A DNA stretch of 5,595 bases from Nitrospirota bacterium. GTDB taxonomy: Bacteria; Nitrospirota; Thermodesulfovibrionia; Thermodesulfovibrionales; Dissulfurispiraceae. Below are positions 1 through 4,916 of the stretch, piece by piece (the stretch's first letter is position 1; each line of letters starts with the position of its first letter). The stretch is from NCBI GenBank assembly GCA_013349595.1, contig DUZI01000337.1:1-5595 (forward strand). Direction: 5' to 3'. Position numbers and translations under genes: made by a program. The notes beneath the pieces were generated by a model. It did not search any database. It was not told the DNA's origin and worked only from the letters and a program-made list of their open reading frames with translations.

Positions 1-122
1 GGTGCATTGAGATTTACCTGAACCGTAACCTCTCCATGTCTTTCCTTTGCAAAAGAAGGATTGACAAACAGTAGAATAGAAATCAAAGAAACAATAAGAG
101 ATATGGCTTTTAAACGCCTCAT
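1..122 (-). CDS. N-terminal part of a secreted protein (truncated by window edge)
   Basis: On the minus strand an ATG at 122-120 opens a frame that stays open to the left edge, giving 40 complete codons. The product begins MRRLKAISLIVSLIS, continues ILLFVNPSFA, then KERHGEVTVQVNLNA. This is a classic Sec signal peptide: a basic start (R2, R3, K5), a hydrophobic core at about residues 6-20, and an SFA-K cleavage site after about residue 25. The protein is therefore exported. The mature start (GEVTVQVNLNA) looks like a beta strand. It faintly recalls secreted transglutaminase-like proteins of anaerobic bacteria, but that is a memory-based guess and too little is visible to assign a function. 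GGGAGG at 135-130 sits seven bases before the ATG and supports this start. The gene is divergent from dnaJ. Confidence 0.75.
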   Translation of the reverse strand, partial: MRRLKAISLIVSLISILLFVNPSFAKERHGEVTVQVNLNA

Positions 123-129
123 ATATTTT

Positions 130-135
130 CCTCCC
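130..135 (-). promoter_or_regulatory. Ribosome binding site of the leftward secreted-protein gene
   Basis: On the minus strand this reads GGGAGG, followed by seven bases and then ATG. The good match and spacing show that the short leftward frame at the window edge is a real gene start. Confidence 0.75.
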
Positions 136-153
136 GTATAATTTTTATCATAT

Positions 154-190
154 AGTAACGACTTTGCCGGAACTAAGTCCAATAGTTATT
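154..190 (-). other. Possible stem-loop in the leader of the leftward gene
   Basis: GACTT at 160-164 pairs with AAGTC at 175-179 around a ten-base loop that contains CCGG. An outer pairing of TAAC (156-159) with GTTA (185-188) could extend the structure. It would lie in the 5' leader of the secreted-protein gene, about 20 bases ahead of its SD site, if transcription starts upstream of about 190. A weak promoter candidate fits: minus-strand TAGACA at 226-221, a 17-base gap, then CTTAAT at 203-198. It does not match any riboswitch class I can recognise, and a chance hairpin is possible. Confidence 0.25.
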
Positions 191-198
191 TCCCATGA

Positions 199-411
199 TT
201 AAGAGTAGATGTATAGAATATGTCTATATTTTCTATTGATTTTGGAAAATAGATTTTGCAGATCAAACGGGAACAGGCTAGTATCCCTTAGAAGCGTGAG
301 CTTTTTGTTTGCAGCATAAATCATCGTATTATCGTCATAGCCTTTCATAAAACTTTTGACATTACCAAATTGGACAGTTTTGCAAACTTTAAATATTTCT
401 ACTTTGCTATA
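199..411 (-). pseudogene. Possible C-terminal remnant of a decayed gene, or a small unrecognised ORF
   Basis: On the minus strand, 70 sense codons run from just after an in-frame TAA (414-412) to a TAA at 201-199. The translation looks protein-like, unlike the lysine- and isoleucine-rich noise of the other frames. It contains KVCKTVQFGNVKSFMKGY, then DDNTMIYAANKKLTLLRDTS, then LFPFDLQNLFSKINRKYRH. The only in-frame ATG (348-346, giving 49 residues) has no SD site, which argues against an intact gene and for the tail of a gene that lost its front end. It lies 76 bases before the secreted-protein gene on the same strand, so the two may once have been neighbours in an operon. I do not recognise the family, and chance openness over 70 codons is possible. 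Confidence 0.3.
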
Positions 412-429
412 TTAGGACATTATCAAGTT

Positions 430-442
430 GATGTTACACATC
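430..442. repeat. Short inverted repeat GATGT-TAC-ACATC upstream of the dnaJ promoter
   Basis: Perfect five-base arms surround a three-base centre, 12 bases upstream of the -35 element of the dnaJ promoter. A similar 5-3-5 repeat, AGTTT-TGC-AAACT, lies at 376-388. Either could be a binding site for a dimeric regulator, but short repeats of this kind arise often by chance in AT-rich DNA. Confidence 0.25.
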
Positions 443-453
443 TAATAAAAATA

Positions 454-474
454 CTTGACATAGATCAACTAAAA
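454..474 (+). promoter_or_regulatory. Candidate HspR operator (imperfect HAIR element) over the dnaJ promoter
   Basis: The sequence reads CTTGACA-N7-ACTAAAA. The published HAIR element bound by HspR in Streptomyces is CTTGAGT-N7-ACTCAAG; counting by eye, 10 of the 14 defined positions match with the correct seven-base gap. The site covers the -35 hexamer and most of the promoter spacer, where a bound repressor would block RNA polymerase. The second gene of the operon encodes an HspR-like protein, so autoregulation is the natural reading. A second, poorer match (CTATATT-N7-TATCAAG, 9 of 14) lies at 407-427. Binding itself is inference. Confidence 0.45.
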
Positions 475-483
475 TATTATTAT
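455..483 (+). promoter_or_regulatory. Sigma-70-type promoter of the dnaJ-hspR-clpB operon
   Basis: TTGACA at 455-460 is a perfect -35 hexamer. It is followed after exactly 17 bases by TATTAT at 478-483, a five-of-six -10 match. Transcription would start near 490, leaving a leader of about 17 bases before the ATG at 507. There is no sigma-32 pattern (CTTGAA with CCCCAT) and no CIRCE repeat, which fits repressor control of a housekeeping promoter rather than an alternative heat-shock sigma factor. Confidence 0.75.
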
Positions 484-494
484 AAGAAATAAGT

Positions 495-500
495 GAGGTG
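495..500 (+). promoter_or_regulatory. Ribosome binding site that fixes the dnaJ start
   Basis: GAGGTG lies six bases before ATG 507 (GAGG itself is eight bases away). The alternative GTG at 498-500 is inside this site and has no SD of its own at proper distance, so the three-residue longer form is unlikely. The predicted transcription start is only a few bases upstream. Confidence 0.7.
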
Positions 501-506
501 AAAGAT

Positions 507-1583
507 ATGAAAACAACAAAAAAGGATTATTACAAGATTTTAGGTGTATCGAAAGATGCATCAGAGGAAGAGATTAAAAAAGCCTTTAGAAAGCTTGCTC
601 GAAAGTATCATCCTGATTTAAATCCAGGCAGTAAGACTGCAGAAGAGCAGTTTAAAGAAATCAATGAAGCCTATGCTGTATTAAGTGATCCTAAAAAGAG
701 GGCTGACTATGACAGGGGTGAAACATTTGATTTTAGCGGTTTTCAAGACTTCAAGGGCTTTGATATGTCAGACCTGAATAATATTTTTGGAGACCTTTTT
801 GGAGGTTTTTCAAACTACACTCAAGAATATGAAAGAGGTGAAGATATAAGCATAAGCATGGAACTTGACCTTGAGGAGGCATTTAAGGGTGTTACAAAGA
901 CTATTGATTTAAGGAGGGCACAACAATGTCTTGCCTGCTCTGGCTTAGGTGCAGAAAAAACAGATATATGTAAGGTCTGTGGAGGTTCGGGTCGAAGTCA
1001 GGTTAGTAGAGGCTTTTTTAAATCAATTCAGAATTGTCAATTATGTAAAGGCACAGGGAAGGTAACCACATCTGTCTGTAAATACTGCTCTGGTGAAGGC
1101 AGGATATATAATAGCGAGACAATTAAGGCTAAAATACCTGCTGGTGTTGACAATGGAAGTGTTGTAAAGCTAAAGGGATTAGGTAATGCTGGTTATAAAA
1201 GAGGTCCGTCTGGAGATGTCCTCATAAAAATCCATTTAAGAGAGCACCCTTATCTAAAAAGGGATGGCAACAATGTGAGAGTCCAAATCCCTATTACAAT
1301 TGGAGAGGCTATATTAGGGGCAAAGATAGAAGTCCCAACTATTGAAGGAATGGCAATGATGAAATTGCCCCCTGGTACCCAGAGTGGTCAGAAGTTTAAG
1401 CTCTCTGGGAAAGGTTTTATAGACCCAAAAACCAAAAAAAGAGGAGACCAGTTTGTTGAAATCAAGATAGTCGTACCACGAGATATCCCTGAAAAGGCAA
1501 AATACTTAATAAATGAAATTGAGTCATTTTATAAGGAAAATCCAAGAAAAGATTGGGGGAAGAGATATGAAGATAAGAAATGA
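507..1583 (+). CDS. dnaJ: Chaperone protein DnaJ (type I, zinc-finger J-domain co-chaperone)
   Basis: This is a cytoplasmic Hsp40 co-chaperone. It binds unfolded protein and stimulates ATP hydrolysis by DnaK through its J domain. The protein is 358 residues, slightly shorter than the usual 370-380. The J domain spans about residues 5-72 with the HPD motif at 35-37. A short Gly/Phe-rich linker follows (about 73-105, with GDLFGGF). The zinc region holds all four CxxCxGxG repeats: CLACSGLG at 141, CKVCGGSG at 155, CQLCKGTG at 177 and CKYCSGEG at 191. Two substrate-binding beta domains and a C-terminal dimerisation tail follow. The complete zinc finger separates it from CbpA-type proteins, and the short G/F linker accounts for some of the reduced length. 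It is first in the operon, and its last 17 bases overlap hspR. No dnaK or grpE is present, so its Hsp70 partner must be encoded elsewhere; it may be a second, ClpB-dedicated DnaJ. Confidence 0.95.
   Translation: MKTTKKDYYKILGVSKDASEEEIKKAFRKLARKYHPDLNPGSKTAEEQFKEINEAYAVLSDPKKRADYDRGETFDFSGFQDFKGFDMSDLNNIFGDLFGGFSNYTQEYERGEDISISMELDLEEAFKGVTKTIDLRRAQQCLACSGLGAEKTDICKVCGGSGRSQVSRGFFKSIQNCQLCKGTGKVTTSVCKYCSGEGRIYNSETIKAKIPAGVDNGSVVKLKGLGNAGYKRGPSGDVLIKIHLREHPYLKRDGNNVRVQIPITIGEAILGAKIEVPTIEGMAMMKLPPGTQSGQKFKLSGKGFIDPKTKKRGDQFVEIKIVVPRDIPEKAKYLINEIESFYKENPRKDWGKRYEDKK
1555..1564 (+). promoter_or_regulatory. Ribosome binding site for hspR inside the dnaJ 3' end
   Basis: The purine run GGGGGAAGAG ends two bases before ATG 1567 and lies in the last codons of dnaJ. 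It supports 1567 as the hspR start. The earlier in-frame ATG at 1513 is preceded by AT-rich sequence with no SD. Confidence 0.6.
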
Positions 1584-1920
1584 TGACACAAAAAGACCAC
1601 TATATATGATAAGCGTTGTTTCTAAGATACTTGAGGTGCATCCTCAAACACTAAGAATGTATGAAAAGGAAGGATTTATTTGTCCCCATAGGATAAATAG
1701 GCAAAGGCTTTATTCTGACCAAGATTTAGAAACTTTAAACTTGGTTATAAAACTAACAAAAGAGTTGGGAGTTAATAAAGCAGGGGTTGACATTATTTTA
1801 AGGATGAGAAATCGGCTACTTGAATTACAAAATGAGATTAACAATATTATGAAATATTTAGACGAAGACATTAGAATTGATTTTCAAGAGAGGATTGAGA
1901 AAATTTTTAAAGAACCTTAA
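1567..1920 (+). CDS. hspR: HspR-like MerR-family heat-shock repressor
   Basis: This is probably the DNA-binding repressor of this operon. In characterised systems HspR binds HAIR repeats upstream of chaperone genes, often with DnaK as co-repressor, and releases them on heat stress. The protein is 117 residues, close to the 120-150 of known HspR. A MerR winged helix-turn-helix covers about residues 13-80. Its HspR-typical core includes HPQTLRMYEKEGF at 25-37 and RLYSDQDLETL at 47-57. A helical, coiled-coil-like tail (about 78-117, rich in R, L, E and I) should mediate dimerisation. It has no effector domain, as expected for HspR rather than metal- or drug-sensing MerR proteins. Cys39 sits in the wing region, where a non-cysteine residue is usual. 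ATG 1567 is preferred over 1513 because of the SD site and because the conserved domain starts soon after. The 17-base overlap with dnaJ suggests translational coupling; clpB follows after 18 bases. Confidence 0.85.
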   Translation: MKIRNDDTKRPLYMISVVSKILEVHPQTLRMYEKEGFICPHRINRQRLYSDQDLETLNLVIKLTKELGVNKAGVDIILRMRNRLLELQNEINNIMKYLDEDIRIDFQERIEKIFKEP

Positions 1921-1921
1921 A

Positions 1922-1928
1922 AAGGAGG
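1922..1928 (+). promoter_or_regulatory. Strong ribosome binding site of clpB
   Basis: AAGGAGG fills the 18-base gap between hspR and clpB, ten bases before ATG 1939. It is a better match than the hspR site, so clpB is probably translated more strongly than its repressor from the same mRNA. Confidence 0.7.
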
Positions 1929-1938
1929 GAGAATAATT

Positions 1939-4566
1939 ATGAGACTTGATAAATTAACCATAAAAAGTGAAGAGGCTTTACAAGAGGCACAAAGGATAGC
2001 CCGGAGAAAAGGCAATCAACAAATAGAACCAGAACACATACTATTTGCATTACTTTCAGACCAAGAGGGTATTGCTGTAAAAATTCTTAATAAACTAGGG
2101 GCAAATATCGGCTCAATACTCGTTGACTGTGAGTCTGAAATAGAGAAATTTACAAAGGTAGTAGGTGCCACACCACTTGGACAAATTTATATATCCCCAA
2201 AGTTACAGAAGGTATTAGAATCAGCCTTTGCGGAGGCTCAACACCTTGGTGATGAATATATAAGTGTGGAACATTTACTCAGAGGTATTTTACTTACACC
2301 ATGTAAAGCCTCTGAATTATTAAATAAGCATAATGTCAACAAAGACAATGTGTTAAATGCAATGAAGGAAATCAGGGGGAGCCACAAGGTGACAGACCCA
2401 AACCCAGAGGGAAAATACCAAGCGCTCGTAAAATATGGAAAAGACCTTACTGATTTAGCCAGAAAAGGAAAATTAGACCCTGTAATTGGTAGAGATGAAG
2501 AGATTAGAAGAGTGATACATGTCTTATCAAGAAGGACAAAGAATAATCCTGTGCTAATAGGGGATCCTGGTGTAGGTAAAACAGCTATTGTTGAAGGTCT
2601 TGCCCAAAGGATTGTAGCAGGTGATGTCCCTGAAGGATTAAGAGATAAAAAACTTGTTGCCCTTGATATAGGGAGCCTTATTGCAGGATCAAAATACAGA
2701 GGTGAATTTGAAGAAAGACTCAAGGCTGTATTGAAAGAAATTGAACAGTCAGAGGGTAACATAATTACATTCATTGATGAAATGCACACCCTTGTGGGTG
2801 CAGGTTCAGCCGAAGGTGCAGTAGATGCAGCTAACATGCTAAAACCTGCCCTTGCTCGTGGGGAACTTCGTTGTGTCGGTGCTACTACTGTTGATGAATA
2901 CAGAAAACATATTGAAAAGGATCCAGCACTTGAGAGAAGATTTCAGCCTATTTTTATAAAAGAACCCTCTTTAGAAGACACAATATCAATACTCAGGGGT
3001 CTAAAGGAAAGATATGAAGTTCATCATGGTGTAAAAATAAAGGATTCAGCAGTTGTAGCCTCAGCAATGCTGTCTCATAGATATATTTCTGACAGGTTTC
3101 TACCAGATAAGGCTATTGATTTAATAGATGAGGCATCTGCCCGTTTGAGAATGGAAATAGACAGTATGCCTGTTGAACTTGATGAGATAGAGCGTAAGAT
3201 TAGGCAATATGAGATTGAAAAGCAGGCACTGTTAAAAGATGATTCCCTTGATGCAAAAAACAAGTTAGATAAAATAAGCAAAGAAATATCTGAATTAAAT
3301 GAAAAAAGGGATACTCTTAAATTACAGTGGACGAGTGAAAAACAAGCCATTCAAAGAATCAGATCAATAAAGGAAGATATTGAGAAAACAAAGATTGAAT
3401 CTGAAAGGGCTGAAAGAGAGGGAAACCTTTCTTTGGCAGCAGAGTTGAGATACGGCAAGTTGATTGAGTTACAAAAGATGTTAGAGAAGGAAAATATTGC
3501 CTTATCACATATACAAAAGCAAAGGAAAATGTTAAAAGAAGAGGTTGATGAAGAAGACATTGCGGAGGTTGTAGCAAAGTGGACAGGTGTCCCTGTTACA
3601 AGAATGCTTGAAAGTGAGACAAGGAAATTACTAACTATGGAAGATAGACTAAGACAGCGTGTAGTTGGACAGGATGAAGCAATTGTTGCTGTATCTAATT
3701 CCATAAGAAGAGCAAGGGCAGGCATTCAAGATCCTAACAGGCCAATAGGCTCATTCATATTTCTTGGTCCTACAGGTGTTGGCAAAACAGAACTTGCAAA
3801 GGCCCTCGCAGAATTTCTCTTTGATGATGAATCAGCCATGATAAGAATAGACATGTCTGAATATCAAGAGCGACATACTGTATCAAGACTAATAGGTGCA
3901 CCACCTGGATATGTTGGTTATGACGAAGGGGGTCAGTTAACGGAGGCAGTTAGAAGGAGACCCTATTCAGTAATACTGCTTGATGAGGTTGAAAAGGCAC
4001 ATCCAGAAGTGTTTAATGTATTACTACAACTTCTTGATGATGGCAGATTAACAGATGGACATGGTCGAACAGTTGACTTTAGAAACACTATAGTAATCAT
4101 GACATCCAACATTGGAAGTCATCATATTCAGGAGTATTTATCTGAAAAAAAATATATTGAAAACAATTTTAAAGAGTCCTTGAAACAGCAAGTTATGAAT
4201 GATCTAAAGGCCTTTTTCAGACCTGAATTTTTGAACAGACTTGATGAAATTATAGTATTTAATCCATTAAGTGATGAATTATTGAAAGATATTGTCAAAA
4301 TACAAATTTTAAAATTAAAAAAATATCTTGATACAAAAAAGATAACTCTTTCTCTTTCTGATAGTGCACTGGAGCATATTGCAATGGCAGGTTATGACCC
4401 TGTTTTCGGTGCAAGACCACTGAAAAGGGCTATACAGAAAGAGATACTTAATCAACTTGCTACAAAACTCCTTGAAGGTGAAATTAAAGAAGGCGACAAT
4501 CTTGAGGCAGATTACAAAAATAATAATTTAATCTTTGAGAAAATATTTAAAGGGGAATCGAAATAA
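1939..4566 (+). CDS. clpB: ATP-dependent protein disaggregase ClpB (Hsp104 family)
   Basis: This is a cytoplasmic hexameric AAA+ unfoldase that threads aggregated protein through its pore and, with DnaK and DnaJ, restores it. The protein is 875 residues (E. coli ClpB has 857) and appears complete. The Clp N domain covers about 1-145. In the first ATPase domain are Walker A GDPGVGKT (208-215), pore-loop Tyr253, Walker B acidic pair D280-E281 and arginine fingers R333-R334. The coiled-coil middle domain (about 411-530), which docks DnaK and separates ClpB from ClpA and ClpC, includes Y505, matching E. coli Y503. In the second ATPase domain are Walker A GPTGVGKT (610-617), pore-loop Tyr658 in GYVGY, Walker B D682-E683 and sensor-2 GAR (824-826). 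No ClpP-binding IGF-type loop was seen. The gene is last in the operon and no clear terminator follows. All key residues are intact, so it should be functional. Confidence 0.97.
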   Translation: MRLDKLTIKSEEALQEAQRIARRKGNQQIEPEHILFALLSDQEGIAVKILNKLGANIGSILVDCESEIEKFTKVVGATPLGQIYISPKLQKVLESAFAEAQHLGDEYISVEHLLRGILLTPCKASELLNKHNVNKDNVLNAMKEIRGSHKVTDPNPEGKYQALVKYGKDLTDLARKGKLDPVIGRDEEIRRVIHVLSRRTKNNPVLIGDPGVGKTAIVEGLAQRIVAGDVPEGLRDKKLVALDIGSLIAGSKYRGEFEERLKAVLKEIEQSEGNIITFIDEMHTLVGAGSAEGAVDAANMLKPALARGELRCVGATTVDEYRKHIEKDPALERRFQPIFIKEPSLEDTISILRGLKERYEVHHGVKIKDSAVVASAMLSHRYISDRFLPDKAIDLIDEASARLRMEIDSMPVELDEIERKIRQYEIEKQALLKDDSLDAKNKLDKISKEISELNEKRDTLKLQWTSEKQAIQRIRSIKEDIEKTKIESERAEREGNLSLAAELRYGKLIELQKMLEKENIALSHIQKQRKMLKEEVDEEDIAEVVAKWTGVPVTRMLESETRKLLTMEDRLRQRVVGQDEAIVAVSNSIRRARAGIQDPNRPIGSFIFLGPTGVGKTELAKALAEFLFDDESAMIRIDMSEYQERHTVSRLIGAPPGYVGYDEGGQLTEAVRRRPYSVILLDEVEKAHPEVFNVLLQLLDDGRLTDGHGRTVDFRNTIVIMTSNIGSHHIQEYLSEKKYIENNFKESLKQQVMNDLKAFFRPEFLNRLDEIIVFNPLSDELLKDIVKIQILKLKKYLDTKKITLSLSDSALEHIAMAGYDPVFGARPLKRAIQKEILNQLATKLLEGEIKEGDNLEADYKNNNLIFEKIFKGESK
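2375..2391 (+). promoter_or_regulatory. Possible internal translation start in clpB (short ClpB isoform)
   Basis: GGGGGAG at 2375-2381 is followed by seven bases and an in-frame GTG (2389-2391, Val151). E. coli clpB has a known internal GTG start at Val149, which gives an N-domain-less ClpB of 95 kDa class. Here the local protein context (IRGSHKVTD against E. coli IRGGESVND, from memory) places Val151 at the equivalent position. The product would be 725 residues, lacking the N domain but keeping both ATPase domains. The SD core GGAG is only four bases, so use of this start is inference. Confidence 0.4.
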
Positions 4567-4623
4567 ATCCCTAAAACAGAGATAGAAGCAATAGAGAACC
4601 CCTTCTGATTAAAAGGTCTGGAA

Positions 4624-4640
4624 TGATATAATTTATATCA
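4624..4640. repeat. Perfect 17-base palindrome, candidate operator
   Basis: TGATATAATTTATATCA has perfect eight-base arms around a single central T. It contains TATAAT (4627-4632), a consensus -10 hexamer, although only a poor -35 (TTCTGA at 4603-4608, 18-base gap) lies upstream. A symmetrical site over a -10 box is typical of repressor control, so it may be the operator of a short transcript or of the downstream gene, but the regulator is unknown. Confidence 0.4.
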
Positions 4641-4708
4641 CCCGTCAGGTTAAACGTACCCAAAATCAGCGATAGAACTGAGAACTTAATAAAATGTAGG
4701 AAGGGTTG

Positions 4709-4801
4709 GTGAAAAATTTTATACGACACCTTATAAAAGAAATCTTGAGAAACTTTAGCAAAAGGCAATACATTATAAAGAATAAAGCAAAATTAAAATG
4801 A
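4709..4801 (+). CDS. Doubtful 30-residue basic peptide ORF
   Basis: GTG at 4709 follows AGGAAGGG (4698-4705) at short spacing and opens a 30-codon frame that begins (V/M)KNFIRHLIKEILRNFSKRQ and ends in a lysine-rich tail, stopping at 4799-4801. The first half could form a basic amphipathic helix. The SD is close to the start (three bases) and lysine-rich frames are common in AT-rich spacer DNA, so this may be chance or the tail of a decayed gene. No function is proposed. Confidence 0.15.
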   Translation: MKNFIRHLIKEILRNFSKRQYIIKNKAKLK

Positions 4802-4842
4802 AATCGTCGATTATAAAAATTCTGAAACAGCCTTTCCTATCG

Positions 4843-4867
4843 CTATTTTAAGGTCTGTGAGAAATAG
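4843..4867. repeat. Imperfectly spaced inverted repeat CTATTT-N13-AAATAG next to the flaG -35
   Basis: Six-base arms (4843-4848 and 4862-4867) end exactly where the -35 hexamer of the next promoter begins. This position suits an activator site, or a weak stem followed by a T run acting as a terminator. Five of six pairs are A-T, so the hairpin would be unstable. Confidence 0.25.
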
Positions 4868-4896
4868 TTGAATTTTTTTTTATTATTTACGATAAT
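4868..4896 (+). promoter_or_regulatory. Sigma-70-type promoter of the FlaG gene with T9 run in its spacer
   Basis: TTGAAT (4868-4873) and GATAAT (4891-4896) are separated by exactly 17 bases, and each hexamer has the conserved key positions. Transcription would start near 4903, just before the SD (GAGG at 4906-4909) and ATG 4917. Nine consecutive T bases (4873-4881) start at the last base of the -35 box and run into the spacer. A sigma-28 motif (TAAA-N15-GCCGATAA), common for late flagellar genes, was looked for and not found at correct spacing. Confidence 0.6.
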
Positions 4897-4916
4897 GTAA
4901 TAGAAGAGGTCAAAAG

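Larger units (their letters stand above)
4567..4916. other. 350-base intergenic region between clpB and the FlaG gene
   Basis: No credible full-length gene is present on either strand. The longest frame, on the minus strand (about 4571-4768), would start with TTG, lacks an SD and reads as AT-rich noise. No hairpin with a U-tract follows clpB; CCTT/AAGG near 4600-4616 is too weak and has no T run, so transcripts may read on. The region does hold a 17-base palindrome (4624-4640), two tiny doubtful ORFs (4709-4801 and 4798-4851), a distant inverted pair AGCGATAG (4668-4675) and CTATCGCT (4837-4844), and the promoter of the next gene at its right end. Confidence 0.6.

Noticed and set aside
292..310. 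AAGC-GTGA-GCTT hairpin followed by TTTGTTT as an intrinsic terminator
   Set aside because: The core stem is only four pairs, the T run is broken by G, and no plus-strand gene lies upstream to be terminated.
498..506. GTG 498 as the dnaJ start
   Set aside because: The GTG is part of the GAGGTG ribosome binding site; ATG 507 has correct spacing and the J domain needs no extra residues.
123..506. CIRCE element or sigma-32 promoter for the heat-shock operon
   Set aside because: No TTAGCACTC-N9-GAGTGCTAA repeat and no CCCCAT-type -10 could be found; a sigma-70 promoter with an HspR-type site explains the region.
1513..1566. Earlier ATG 1513 as the hspR start
   Set aside because: It has no SD, would overlap dnaJ by 71 bases, and adds residues that are not part of the MerR domain.
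2238..3725. Several long minus-strand open frames inside clpB
   Set aside because: They are antisense to a perfectly conserved clpB coding sequence; their translations are Ser/Leu/Phe-rich and lack RBS support.
4598..4618. CCTT/AAGG hairpin as the clpB terminator
   Set aside because: Four-base stem with a long loop and no T run after it.
4571..4768. Minus-strand 65-residue frame downstream of clpB
   Set aside because: TTG start without SD, AT-driven hydrophobic composition, and no motif.
4783..4813. Sigma-28 flagellar promoter (TAAA and GTCGATTA)
   Set aside because: The spacing is 19 or 8 bases instead of about 15, and a good sigma-70 promoter lies closer to the FlaG start.
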